A DNA stretch of 61,502 nucleotides from Parachlamydiales bacterium (GTDB lineage Bacteria; Chlamydiota; Chlamydiia; Chlamydiales; Rhabdochlamydiaceae): contig JAHFTQ010000012.1 of assembly GCA_023265455.1 (NCBI GenBank), forward strand, positions 1-61,502, read 5' to 3'. Within the stretch, counting starts at the first letter, position 1. Each line of letters opens with the position of its first letter. Made by a program: the position numbers and the translations under genes. Of the stretch, positions 7,606-16,852 are shown piece by piece. The notes below the pieces were generated by a model that saw nothing but the letters and a program-made list of their open reading frames with translations, made no database searches and was not told where the DNA came from.

Positions 7606-9525
7606 ATGCGCAAGACCGCTTTCCTAGTTTTCTTTTTTTTAATTAAGACTGTTTTCGCAGCTCCTCACAGTCACCAGCTCAAGGTGACGGATGTGCGCAA
7701 CACCATGGAAGAGATGTTCAGCTACCATGTTGAGGCAAAAGAGATGTCATCTTTGGTGGTTAAAAGGTCATTTAAAAATTTTATTGATCAGTTTGATTCC
7801 CAGAGGATTTATTTGACACAGTCGGAAACACGGGCTTTTCTGGAGCTGACTTCGTCACAAATTGAAAGTATTGTCGACCACTACTATGCGGATGAATACC
7901 CCGAATTTTTAACTCTGAACAAAACAATCGTCAAGGCAATTGAAAGAGTCCGGGGATGGAGACAAGAGCTCTATGCCGATTTTATGGCTAAAGGAGAGGC
8001 TCTTGACGTTGGGTTTTCCGATAATCTTTCTCAAGTGGCAACGAATACCAATCAACTTAAAAAACGCTTAAGGATGCAGCTTGTCAATCTATTTAGGCTG
8101 GAAAATAAACATAAAGATCAAAATTTCTGGACAGCCGAAAGAAGGCAGAAGGTCTGCGGTTTATATGAAAAACGGTTTTCCCATTACGAAAGAAACTACT
8201 TTCCTTCGCATGAAGGGGGCGAGCACTATTTTGCACTGCATATCTTAAAAGCCATGGCGCGGGGGCTCGATGCTCACACGGCATTTTTTAGTCCTGAAGA
8301 GGCTATCGAGATGCGCTCTTCCTTGGAGAAGCAGTTCGAAGGGATTGGGGTCGTTCTCCGTGAAGGGTTAGATGGCATTGAAATTGCGGGTCTGGTCAAT
8401 GGAGGGCCTGCTGAGAAGTGTGGAAAAATCATCCCCGGCGACATTCTTGTTGAGATTGATGGAAGTCCGGTCGTTAATGCCTCTTATCGCGAAGTGTTGG
8501 ATGGACTGAAAGGAGATGGCCGCAAAGAGGTCAACCTGGGCCTGAAGCGCTGTGACAATCAGGGAGCAGAGTCTTTAGTGCGTGTTGACCTTAAACGAGA
8601 AAAAATTCTCATGGAAGATGAGAGGGTCATTTACAGTGCTGAGCCTTTCGCAGATGGCATCATTGGAAAACTGACACTCCCTTCTTTTTATGAAAGTGCT
8701 CAGGCTCCCAGTTGCGAAGCCGATCTTCGAGTCGCACTGAGAGAGTTGAAGAAACAAGGGAAGCTTCACGGCCTTGTTTTGGATATGCGAAATAACCTGG
8801 GAGGTTTTTTAAGCCAGGCTGTCAAAGTCGCTGGGCTTTTTATGACCAGCGGTGTTGTCGTTATTTCAAAATATGCCGAAGGAGAAATCCAATATCTCCG
8901 TAATTTAGACCCGCGCATTTATTACAACGGACCATTAGTGGTTTTGACGTCAAAAATGTCGGCTTCGGCTGCGGAAATTGTGGCTCAAGCGCTGCAAGAT
9001 TATGGCGTAGGAATCGTGGTGGGTGATGAGAGAACCTATGGGAAAGGGACGATTCAATATCAAACGGTGACGGATACTGCTGCTGAAGCGTTTTTCAAGG
9101 TGACGGTCGGTAGGTATTATACAGTGTCTGGAAGATCGACTCAGATTGAAGGGGTGAAGGCAGACATCTTAGTTCCGACAGACTATGCTCCTTACAATAT
9201 TGGCGAGAGATACCTCGATTATGCATTAAAAAATGATCAGGTCGCACCGGCCTATGCCGATTCTCTTGCGGATGTGCCTCCTCACAATAAGCTGTGGTTT
9301 CAGAAGAACTACCTGCCTTACCTGCAAAAAAAAGAGTCGCAGTGGTTTCAGATGCTCTCCACTTTGAAGGGCAATAGCGCTTACCGCGTTGAGCACGACC
9401 CGAATTTTCAAATTTTCCTCAAAAAGATGGATCAAGAAACTCTAGATATTGGAGAGAATGACTTACAGATGGAAGAGGCGGTTCGGATTGTCCAAGATAT
9501 GAACAAAATAGCCAAAGATAAATGA
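7606..9525 (+). CDS. tsp: Tail-specific (C-terminal processing) protease, S41 family
   Basis: A 639-aa periplasmic or secreted serine protease. A signal peptide spans residues 1-18 (hydrophobic, ending KTVFA). A PDZ domain sits around 240-325 (GIGVVLREGLDGIEIAGLV...GDILVEIDG). The S41 catalytic domain has the Ser-Lys dyad: S454 in SASAAE and K480 in YGKGTIQ. The C. trachomatis homologue CT441 has its dyad at almost the same numbers. CT441 cleaves host proteins in infected cells; whether this one does is unknown. RBS AAAGGA lies upstream. The stop overlaps ruvC by 4 nt (ATGA), so the two are translationally coupled. Confidence 0.95.
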   Translation: MRKTAFLVFFFLIKTVFAAPHSHQLKVTDVRNTMEEMFSYHVEAKEMSSLVVKRSFKNFIDQFDSQRIYLTQSETRAFLELTSSQIESIVDHYYADEYPEFLTLNKTIVKAIERVRGWRQELYADFMAKGEALDVGFSDNLSQVATNTNQLKKRLRMQLVNLFRLENKHKDQNFWTAERRQKVCGLYEKRFSHYERNYFPSHEGGEHYFALHILKAMARGLDAHTAFFSPEEAIEMRSSLEKQFEGIGVVLREGLDGIEIAGLVNGGPAEKCGKIIPGDILVEIDGSPVVNASYREVLDGLKGDGRKEVNLGLKRCDNQGAESLVRVDLKREKILMEDERVIYSAEPFADGIIGKLTLPSFYESAQAPSCEADLRVALRELKKQGKLHGLVLDMRNNLGGFLSQAVKVAGLFMTSGVVVISKYAEGEIQYLRNLDPRIYYNGPLVVLTSKMSASAAEIVAQALQDYGVGIVVGDERTYGKGTIQYQTVTDTAAEAFFKVTVGRYYTVSGRSTQIEGVKADILVPTDYAPYNIGERYLDYALKNDQVAPAYADSLADVPPHNKLWFQKNYLPYLQKKESQWFQMLSTLKGNSAYRVEHDPNFQIFLKKMDQETLDIGENDLQMEEAVRIVQDMNKIAKDK

Positions 9526-10007
9526 CTCAGGTAATTATTGGTGTCGATCCTGGCACTGCGGTGACAGGATATGGTTTAATCCGGCAGACCCCTAGATCTT
9601 GGGAACCGATCGATTTTGGTTGTATCAGACCTCCCCGCACGCTTGAAAATCATCAGAGATATTTGGTTATTTTTGAGGGAATCGACCATCTGCTCGAGAA
9701 ATATAAACCCGATGCTTTGGCTATCGAAACGCCATTTGTACACAAAAATGTGAAAAGTGCGTTAACATTGGGAATGGCTCATGCGGCTGTCTTGATTGCA
9801 GCAGCTCGTAGAGGTGTTGCCGTTTATAAATATAGTCCTCGCAAAGCCAAACAAGCGGTAGTCGGAAATGGAGCTGCCAGTAAATTCCAGGTACAAAAAA
9901 TGATTCAGATGCAGTTGAAACTGTCCCAGCTTCCAGAGCCTGCTGATGCGGCGGATGCATTAGCTCTTGCCCTTTGTCACGCTCACGCGAGGAGATTCCA
10001 TGTTTGA
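9522..10007 (+). CDS. ruvC: Holliday junction resolvase RuvC
   Basis: A 161-aa endonuclease that cuts four-way junctions after RuvAB branch migration. The four catalytic acids align with E. coli: D9 (GVDPGT), E69 (AIETPF), D142 and D145 (ADAADAL). Length is slightly short but complete. It overlaps tsp by 4 nt upstream and ruvA by 8 nt downstream. The ruvC-ruvA order matches Chlamydia; ruvB is not in the window. Confidence 0.96.
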   Translation: MTQVIIGVDPGTAVTGYGLIRQTPRSWEPIDFGCIRPPRTLENHQRYLVIFEGIDHLLEKYKPDALAIETPFVHKNVKSALTLGMAHAAVLIAAARRGVAVYKYSPRKAKQAVVGNGAASKFQVQKMIQMQLKLSQLPEPADAADALALALCHAHARRFHV

Positions 10008-10584
10008 ATTTATCCGTGGAAAGATGGTGCAGTCGCACCCCTCCAAAGCTGTTGTTGATGTAGGGGGGCTGGGATACAAAATCGTTATCTCGCTCAAGAC
10101 GTTTCAGAAACTTCCCTCTTTAGGCGGGGAAGTTTTTTTCTATGTTGCTCCGATCATCCGTGAAGATGAACACACGCTCTACGGTTTTCTAGAACTCGAT
10201 GAAAAGAGGCTATTTGAGCAGATCATCGCCATCAGCGGGATCGGTCCCAAGACGGCCATTGGCATCTTAGGGCATGTCGATATTGCCGATTTTCAGCTGG
10301 CGGTCCTCCAGGCAAATACCGCGCTTTTGTCTAAAGTCCCGGGTATTGGCAAAAAGACAGCCGAAAGGCTGGTGATGGAACTCAAAGATAAATTTGATGC
10401 TCCCTCCTCAACATCCCTTTCAACTCCTGCTGTCTCCTCAGTCATGGGAGATGCCATTTCTGCACTCACTAACCTGGGGTATCATCCCTTGGATGCTCAA
10501 AAAGCTGTCAAAAAAATACTTTCTACTCATCAAAAAGAGCCGACTCTCAGCGAGCTGATCTCTGGAGCATTGAGATCGATCTAG
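10000..10584 (+). CDS. ruvA: Holliday junction branch migration protein RuvA
   Basis: A 194-aa protein that binds Holliday junctions as a tetramer and recruits RuvB. The start at 10000 gives the canonical MFEFIRGK and has GAGGAG just upstream inside ruvC. The longer frame from 9967 is unlikely. Two helix-hairpin-helix motifs are visible (ISGIGPKTAIGIL and VPGIGKKTAERLV), and the flexible C-terminal domain III follows (ISALTNLGYHPLDAQKAV). Confidence 0.96.
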   Translation: MFEFIRGKMVQSHPSKAVVDVGGLGYKIVISLKTFQKLPSLGGEVFFYVAPIIREDEHTLYGFLELDEKRLFEQIIAISGIGPKTAIGILGHVDIADFQLAVLQANTALLSKVPGIGKKTAERLVMELKDKFDAPSSTSLSTPAVSSVMGDAISALTNLGYHPLDAQKAVKKILSTHQKEPTLSELISGALRSI

Positions 10585-10604
10585 AATTATGGTAGACTTT
10601 GTCT

Positions 10605-11972
10605 ATGCATTACATTCACAGGCCCTATCAGAAGGGAGAGACCATTGCCGCTGTTGCGACCCCTCCGGGAGAAGGGGGAATTGCGGTTATTCGTATCTCG
10701 GGAGACCAGGCGTTTAACGTCGCCGAAAAGATCTATTCCGGTCCTATCCGCTCCTACCCTAGCCATACGGTTCACTTTGGACGCATCGTTAATGCTGCAG
10801 AAGAAACTGTCGATGAAGTGCTCATCGTTCCAATGAGGGCCCCTCGCTCCTATACCGGAGAAGAGACCGTCGAGATTCACTGTCACGGAGGCAGCTTGAT
10901 CACAAGGCATGTTCTGCAGACAGTTCTCGATGCAGGAGCTAGAGCTGCAATGCCTGGCGAGTTCACTTTCAAAGCCTATATGAATGGAAAACTTGACCTT
11001 GCCCAAGCAGAAGCTGTGCAGCAACTGATCGCTGCCAAAAACGACCTTGCCCTCCATGCTGCCGAAAGCCATTTGCAAGGAGCGCTTTCCAAGAAAATCG
11101 CGGAATTTCAGCGAGAGCTTGTCGATATCGCTGCGATTTTGGAGGCGTGGGTTGACTTTCCTGAAGAAGGGCTTGAATTTGCCGCTTTCGAAGAGGTGAT
11201 TTTCACTTTGAAAAAAATAAAAGAAAAGATGGAGAAACTGAGCTCTACGTTTCACGAAGGTAAGATTTTACATGAAGGGTTAACGCTTTGTCTTTCCGGA
11301 GTTCCTAACGTGGGAAAATCGTCCCTTATGAATGCTTTACTGGGAAAAGAGCGGGCTATTGTCACGGAAATTCCGGGGACGACGAGAGATCTTCTCGAAG
11401 CCGATCTTAAGATCGGAGGACTGCATTTCCGTTTAGTGGATACAGCCGGCATCCGGGCCACCGACGAAATTGTCGAGCAAGAAGGGATTCGTAGGTCTCG
11501 CCAGGCGATGCAAGAGGCCGATCTCGTCTTGCTCGTTCTAGATGCGACTCGAGGTATTCAAGATGAAGATAGCGTTCTTCTTCAGCTAGCTCCTTCTGAA
11601 AAAACCCTGACGATCTGGAACAAGATTGATTTGCCCTCTTCTCATTCTCAGCCAAAAGGGTCATGGGCAGTCTCTGCAAAACAGGCAATAGGCCTCGAAG
11701 AGCTGCGCCGCGCGATCGATCAAAAAATTTGGCGTTCAGGTCCTCCCTCTAAGGAAGAAGTTGTGATCACTCAGCTACGCCACCGTCAAGCGTTAGATGG
11801 CGCTACCCAATCGGTTCAGCTGGTGATTGAAGGATTGCAATCCCAAGTCTCTGCAGAGTTTGTTGCGGCAGATATGCGAAGAGCCCTTCAGGAACTGGGA
11901 ACCATTATCGGCACGCATATTACCGAAGATATTTTGAGTGCAATCTTTTCTAAATTTTGTGTCGGGAAATGA
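10605..11972 (+). CDS. mnmE: tRNA modification GTPase MnmE (TrmE)
   Basis: A 455-aa GTPase that with MnmG forms the cmnm5/nm5 modification on wobble uridine 34. The N-terminal tetrahydrofolate-binding domain begins IAAVATPPGEGGIAVIRISG. The G domain sits inside the helical domain: GVPNVGKS at 232-239, DTAG at 279-282, NKID at 339-342. The C-terminus FCVGK carries the conserved Cys of the CxGK motif. A TTG at 10599 is an alternative start; I prefer the ATG at 10605. It overlaps nth by ATGA. Confidence 0.95.
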   Translation: MHYIHRPYQKGETIAAVATPPGEGGIAVIRISGDQAFNVAEKIYSGPIRSYPSHTVHFGRIVNAAEETVDEVLIVPMRAPRSYTGEETVEIHCHGGSLITRHVLQTVLDAGARAAMPGEFTFKAYMNGKLDLAQAEAVQQLIAAKNDLALHAAESHLQGALSKKIAEFQRELVDIAAILEAWVDFPEEGLEFAAFEEVIFTLKKIKEKMEKLSSTFHEGKILHEGLTLCLSGVPNVGKSSLMNALLGKERAIVTEIPGTTRDLLEADLKIGGLHFRLVDTAGIRATDEIVEQEGIRRSRQAMQEADLVLLVLDATRGIQDEDSVLLQLAPSEKTLTIWNKIDLPSSHSQPKGSWAVSAKQAIGLEELRRAIDQKIWRSGPPSKEEVVITQLRHRQALDGATQSVQLVIEGLQSQVSAEFVAADMRRALQELGTIIGTHITEDILSAIFSKFCVGK

Positions 11973-12649
11973 AAAAAGAAAAAGCTCGTCTTATCCAGAA
12001 AATTTTAGATAATCTTTTTCCTAATCCTCCGATCCCCTTAAATCACTCCGATCCTTACACGCTGCTCATCGCTGTTGTTTTGTCTGCGCGTAACACCGAC
12101 GCCAAGGTCAACCAGATTACACCCCATCTTTTTGCCCTAGCATCCACTCCGCAGAAGATGGTTCAACTACCGATTGCTGAGATTCAAAAGATCATTAGGC
12201 CCTGCGGGCTCTCTCCTACGAAGGCGAAAAATATTTGGCATCTTTCTCAGATATTGCTGGAGGAGTATGAAGGAAAGGTTCCTTGCTCATTTGCTAAGCT
12301 TGAGGAGCTGCCGGGCGTTGGACACAAAACCGCCTCTGTCGTCATGGCGCAGGCGTTCCAAGTTCCTGCTTTTCCGGTGGATACCCATATTTTCCGCTGC
12401 GCTCATCGGTGGGGCCTGAGCTCTGGCAAAACTCCTGAAAAAGTCGAAAGCGATTTGAAAAAGCTTTTTCCCAAGAAAGATTGGATTAAGGTGCATCTCC
12501 AGATCATCTATTTTGCTCGGAAGTATTGCCCTGCAAGAGGCAAGCATCACGCTTGTCCGATTTGTAAAGCCCGGCCCAGCGATTGGCCCATCTGGCCGAG
12601 GACTTCCAGGCGCCGTGAGGAGGCATCGAGGAGATCGGTGTCAAACTGA
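11969..12649 (+). CDS. nth: Endonuclease III with incomplete Fe-S cluster ligands
   Basis: A 226-aa base-excision glycosylase/AP lyase for oxidised pyrimidines. The HhH motif LPGVGHKTASVV carries K120 and the catalytic D138 (VDTHIF), at E. coli numbering. The C-terminal [4Fe-4S] loop is atypical. C187, C196 and C199 are present with an 8-residue first spacer, but no fourth Cys occurs before the end. The tail after C199 is Arg/Ser-rich (RTSRRREEASRRSVSN) and is encoded opposite the 3-prime end of psd, over a 103-nt tail-to-tail overlap. The start at 11969 overlaps the mnmE stop. Confidence 0.9.
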   Translation: MKKEKARLIQKILDNLFPNPPIPLNHSDPYTLLIAVVLSARNTDAKVNQITPHLFALASTPQKMVQLPIAEIQKIIRPCGLSPTKAKNIWHLSQILLEEYEGKVPCSFAKLEELPGVGHKTASVVMAQAFQVPAFPVDTHIFRCAHRWGLSSGKTPEKVESDLKKLFPKKDWIKVHLQIIYFARKYCPARGKHHACPICKARPSDWPIWPRTSRRREEASRRSVSN

Positions 12650-13470
12650 ATACGTAGCGGCTCAAAGAGAAGAATCAGACTAGAGCCCCCAAAAGAAAAA
12701 TACCCTTTTTCAAGCCCTTTGGCGCAAGGTTGATGGAGAGGGAAGGTCTGGTGGATGGAGCCAACGTAGGTGGCGCCAACTTCGATGAAGAGCACAGTGC
12801 CAAAGTATTGGGTGTCGAGGTGGGTGATCACCCGCTTGTTTTCTGCTAGGATGTTAGCGTGTTTTTTGAGTGCGGCGGGGTTGACGGAGTAGAGTTTGCC
12901 GGGGATGGGCTCGGGGATGCTGGGAGTACAGCTGACAGGAAAATGAAAGCGGTGGTAGTCGACAGGGGCAAGGCGCGCGATGACCATGGAGCCGTCACCA
13001 TATTTTTGTGCGAGGGTCGGGCTGCAGAGAAGTGTTTCGAGACAAAATTTTTGACCCTTCACAAAAAAACCATCTGCAGCATGAATATTCTCATACACGA
13101 GATAGCGGCCATCTGCGGGGAGGACTGCGATGTGATCGCCAAGAGCGATGGGTCTACAGGCGGATTTAAGTTTGCGAATGAAAAAATCGTTGAATGACTG
13201 AAATGACTCAGGAGGTTCTAAAAACTCTGAGGTGTCGACATGGAATTTCTGAATGAAGGGTTGGATTTTTCTTCGGCTCCAGCGGCTTTTTTGGAGGGTT
13301 CCGTAGAGTTTTGAGAAAAAGGGAACTCTTGAAAAGAGCGGCACTAAAATGAAGGAGACGAGGTGAGAGATCCAGCTTGTTCCATAGAGAAGATCGATGA
13401 AGAATTTTCCATACACCTTTTCAGTCATCTCTTGGCTGGTCTGACGATTAAGATAGCGCGGAGCCGTCAT
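12547..13470 (-). CDS. psd: Phosphatidylserine decarboxylase proenzyme
   Basis: A 307-aa pyruvoyl-dependent enzyme converting phosphatidylserine to phosphatidylethanolamine at the inner membrane. A hydrophobic segment at about 33-50 is the N-terminal membrane region. The autocleavage motif appears as FGGSSLILLF, the GGSS variant of LGST, so cleavage before the first Ser would create the pyruvoyl group. The processing Asp (ADGRY) and His (PVDYHRFHFPVS) are present. Its start overlaps the upstream small gene by 4 nt. The gene order is chlamydial. Confidence 0.94.
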   Translation of the reverse strand: MTAPRYLNRQTSQEMTEKVYGKFFIDLLYGTSWISHLVSFILVPLFSRVPFFSKLYGTLQKSRWSRRKIQPFIQKFHVDTSEFLEPPESFQSFNDFFIRKLKSACRPIALGDHIAVLPADGRYLVYENIHAADGFFVKGQKFCLETLLCSPTLAQKYGDGSMVIARLAPVDYHRFHFPVSCTPSIPEPIPGKLYSVNPAALKKHANILAENKRVITHLDTQYFGTVLFIEVGATYVGSIHQTFPLHQPCAKGLEKGYFSFGGSSLILLFEPLRIQFDTDLLDASSRRLEVLGQMGQSLGRALQIGQA

Positions 13471-13835
13471 GGAGCAATCTCTGGGGTAAACGATTTTTTT
13501 TTGGCAATACCCGCAAACAGTTTAAGCTCTTCAGTAAAAAAAGGAGAAAAAAGATGGAGATAATGGGCCTCTTCTGCCAGACTCAAAATTTTCGATGCAG
13601 TTCGGACCATGTGGGAGGCGAGCTCTTTGGTTTGTTGACCTTGATGGAAACGGTCCTGTTGGGACTGGAAATTGACAATAAGAATTTTTAACTCTTTTTG
13701 AAGGACAAGCTGCCGCTCGGTTGTAGCAATTAGTTCATCGAGGATGCGAATTTCTTCGCCTTCCTTGGAGAAGCTGAAGAGCAGCAGAGAGGCTAAAAAA
13801 ATTTTTATGGCAGTTTTGGGCGCCCAAGGGTCCAT
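13467..13835 (-). CDS. Hypothetical protein between psd and secA (CT700-like position)
   Basis: The ATG at 13835 gives 122 aa; a TTG at 13844 would add three residues. An N-terminal hydrophobic segment (IKIFLASLLLFSFS) suggests export or membrane anchoring. The remainder is predicted helical, with Gln-rich amphipathic stretches (IATTERQLVLQKELKILIVNFQSQQ). I recognise no domain. It overlaps psd by 4 nt and occupies the same slot as the hypothetical CT700 between psd and secA in C. trachomatis (from memory). Function unknown. Confidence 0.65.
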   Translation of the reverse strand: MDPWAPKTAIKIFLASLLLFSFSKEGEEIRILDELIATTERQLVLQKELKILIVNFQSQQDRFHQGQQTKELASHMVRTASKILSLAEEAHYLHLFSPFFTEELKLFAGIAKKKSFTPEIAP

Positions 13836-13909
13836 AGAGGACAACTTATAATTGGTAATTTATTAAATTTCAACAAACTGCTACAATTCCGTCTACAAAG
13901 TAGGTTGAC

Positions 13910-16852
13910 ATGTTTGGCATTTTGAAGCAGATCTTTGGAACGCAGCAATCGCGCAGTCTTAGGAAATATCAGAAAATCGTTCGCCAGGTGAACGCAGAAG
14001 AACAGAAATTAGCGGCGCTTTCTGATGAACAATTGAAAGCGAAGACTCAGGAGTTTCGTGAGCGCTTAGAGCAAGGAGAGCTTGTCGATCAGCTCCTTCC
14101 TGAAGCGTATGGCGTTGTCAAAGCGGTTTGTCGGCGTCTTTGTGGAACCGAGGTTCATGTTTCAGGGTACAATCAAAAATGGGACATGATCCCCTACGAT
14201 GTTCAAATTTTAGGTGCGATTGCTCTCCACTTTGGCTCGATTGCCGAGATGCAGACAGGTGAGGGGAAAACGTTAACAGCGGCGATGCCTCTATACCTCA
14301 ATGCAATGACTCAGAAACCTGTTCATCTTGTGACAGTCAATGACTATTTGGCTCAGCGGGATTGTGAATGGGTGGGTCCGATTTTTCGATGGTTGGGACT
14401 GCGTGTTGAAGCTTTGACAAATCAGACACCTCACTTCAAGAGAAAAGACGTTTACGCAGCCGACATCCTTTACGGAACAGCTTCTGAGTTTGGGTTCGAT
14501 TATCTAAGAGACAATTCAATGGCGCAATCAGCCGATGAGCAATGCCAGCGGGGCCATTATTTTGCCATTATCGATGAAGTCGACTCGATTCTCATTGATG
14601 AAGCTCGGACGCCTCTCATCATTTCAGGGCCCGCTTCAGGCTCTAAACAGATGTACGATACTTTGAAAGAGTCTGTCGCTCATATGGTCCGCTTTCAGCG
14701 CGACCTTTGTAATAAAATTGCAAATGAAGCGCGCAAAATGCTTGAAAGTCTCGGACGGCTTGATGAAACCGAACCGCGTAAACTCTCAAAAACTGAGGAG
14801 AGCGAGGCTAAAGAGGCTTTCCGCAAGCTGTGGTTAGTGAGCAAGGGGATGCCGCACCATAAAGTGCTCAAGCGGATCAAGGAAGATCCAAACCTCCGAT
14901 CCGAGATTGATCAATGGGATGTCTATTATTACGGTGAGCCCAATAAAGAAGAAAAAGCAGCGGCTCTTTCAGAGCTCTATATCACCATCGACGAGCGGTC
15001 CAGTGAGTACGAGCTGACGGATAAAGGGATTCAGCTATGGGGTGAGACGGGCAATTCTGTGAATGACTTTGTGATGTTTGACTTAGGTCACGAGTACGCC
15101 TGTATCGACCAAGATGAGACACTGGATGAGCAGGGTAAGCTGGAAAAGAAAGTCAAACTCCGCGAAGACGACGCCCAAAGAAAAGAAAGGGCGCATAACC
15201 TGCGTCAACTACTGAGAGCCCATCTTTTGATGGAAAAAGATGTCGATTACATCATTGCTGAAGAGAAAATTGTCATCATTGATGAAAACACAGGCCGTCC
15301 TCAGCCAGGTCGCCGTTTTTCAGATGGACTCCATCAGGCCATTGAAGCTAAAGAAAATTTAGCGATCCAAGGTGAGACGCAGACCTATGCGACGATCACT
15401 CTGCAAAATTATTTCCGCCTCTATAAAAAATTAGCTGGCATGACCGGGACTGCGATGACCGAAGCCAATGAATTTAAAGAGATTTATAAGCTCGAGTCTT
15501 TAGCTATTCCAACTCACCGCCCAGGCCAGCGTAAAGATGCCGATGACGAAGTCTACATGACCGAACGAGAGAAATATACGGCTCTTCTCAAGGAAATTGA
15601 GATGATTCACGGCCAAGGCCGTCCGATCTTGATCGGAACAGAGTCGGTAGAGATTTCTGAAAAACTATCTCGTATTCTAAAGCAAAACAAACTTGAGCAT
15701 ACTGTTCTCAATGCAAAGAATCACGCCAAAGAAGCGGAAATCATCGCCATGGCCGGTAAAAAAGGTGGCATCACCGTTGCCACAAATATGGCAGGCCGTG
15801 GGACCGATATCAAGCTTGAAGAGGGAGTCGCTGCCTTAGGGGGTCTACATGTGATTGGGACTACCCGTCATCAATCCCGCCGGATTGATCGTCAGTTAAG
15901 AGGCCGCTGCGCTCGTCAAGGCGATCCAGGCTCTTCTAAATTTTTTGTCTCGTTTGAGGATTCACTTTTAAGATTGTTTACCTCGCCGCGGATTACCGCT
16001 TTTCTTCAAAGGTTCCGTCCGCCGGAAGGCGAGCCCATTACAGCAAAAGTGCTCAATAAGTCGATCGAGACTGCGCAAAAACGGGTCGAGCAGAGAAATT
16101 ACCAGATGCGTAAGCACACTCTCGAATATGACGATGTCATGAATAAGCAACGCGCGGAGATCTACGCCTTCCGCAATGAAGCACTTCGTAGCCCGGCCCC
16201 ACTCAAGCTAGCTGAAGAAGTTCTTGAAAGTCTTTGTCTGCAGATGGCTCAGAAATTTTTCGTCAACCGCTCCGTCGAAGGAGGGTGGAACCCCGAAGGG
16301 TACCGGCAATGGCTCATGGAGCATTTCCCTGTGACGTTTGAAGCAGAAGAGTTTGATAACGACTATCTCAAGCTTCAAGATATTGAAAACCTGGCGATTG
16401 ATAAAGTTGTGACAGCCCTGAGACATAAAATTGCTCATGAAAGAGATGTGATTGAGCGCGTGCAGCAGCAAGCGCCAGCTAACGCTCCTCGTATTGATGC
16501 GGATGAAATCTTAAAAGAAGTGGTTCGCAGCGTTCTTATTCGTAGTATTGATCGTCTCTGGCAGGAACACCTTCTTAATATTGATCACTTAAGAACAGAA
16601 GTTCATTTACGCGTAGTTGGCCAACGAGATCCTCTTCTTGAGTTCAAGCACGAAGCTTTTATTTTATTCGATGCGTTTAGCGCAAATCTGAAAGTGGAAA
16701 TTGCCCATGCACTCTTTAAGTTTCAGATGATGGTGCCTGAAGAGACTCCCTCTCCTACGCAAGTGCGTCGTCAAAAGATCGATCCACCCGAGGTGGAATT
16801 TCGGACCAATCTTTCTTTGATGCCCGAGCTGGGGTTTACTGAAGGTATTTAG
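13910..16852 (+). CDS. secA: Preprotein translocase ATPase SecA
   Basis: A 980-aa motor of Sec-dependent export. NBD1 carries Walker A QTGEGKT (115-121) and the DEVD box (IIDEVDSILIDEARTPLI). The preprotein cross-linking domain follows, then NBD2 with TNMAGRGTDIKL and RQLRGRCARQGDPGSS, and the helical scaffold. There is no C-terminal zinc-binding SEC-C motif; the protein ends LSLMPELGFTEGI. Length fits chlamydial SecA (about 970 aa). It overlaps the convergent USP gene by 4 nt. Confidence 0.97.
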   Translation: MFGILKQIFGTQQSRSLRKYQKIVRQVNAEEQKLAALSDEQLKAKTQEFRERLEQGELVDQLLPEAYGVVKAVCRRLCGTEVHVSGYNQKWDMIPYDVQILGAIALHFGSIAEMQTGEGKTLTAAMPLYLNAMTQKPVHLVTVNDYLAQRDCEWVGPIFRWLGLRVEALTNQTPHFKRKDVYAADILYGTASEFGFDYLRDNSMAQSADEQCQRGHYFAIIDEVDSILIDEARTPLIISGPASGSKQMYDTLKESVAHMVRFQRDLCNKIANEARKMLESLGRLDETEPRKLSKTEESEAKEAFRKLWLVSKGMPHHKVLKRIKEDPNLRSEIDQWDVYYYGEPNKEEKAAALSELYITIDERSSEYELTDKGIQLWGETGNSVNDFVMFDLGHEYACIDQDETLDEQGKLEKKVKLREDDAQRKERAHNLRQLLRAHLLMEKDVDYIIAEEKIVIIDENTGRPQPGRRFSDGLHQAIEAKENLAIQGETQTYATITLQNYFRLYKKLAGMTGTAMTEANEFKEIYKLESLAIPTHRPGQRKDADDEVYMTEREKYTALLKEIEMIHGQGRPILIGTESVEISEKLSRILKQNKLEHTVLNAKNHAKEAEIIAMAGKKGGITVATNMAGRGTDIKLEEGVAALGGLHVIGTTRHQSRRIDRQLRGRCARQGDPGSSKFFVSFEDSLLRLFTSPRITAFLQRFRPPEGEPITAKVLNKSIETAQKRVEQRNYQMRKHTLEYDDVMNKQRAEIYAFRNEALRSPAPLKLAEEVLESLCLQMAQKFFVNRSVEGGWNPEGYRQWLMEHFPVTFEAEEFDNDYLKLQDIENLAIDKVVTALRHKIAHERDVIERVQQQAPANAPRIDADEILKEVVRSVLIRSIDRLWQEHLLNIDHLRTEVHLRVVGQRDPLLEFKHEAFILFDAFSANLKVEIAHALFKFQMMVPEETPSPTQVRRQKIDPPEVEFRTNLSLMPELGFTEGI

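Noticed and set aside
9967..9999. Upstream extension of ruvA
   Set aside because: The canonical MFEFIRGK start at 10000 has GAGGAG upstream; the extension only overlaps ruvC.
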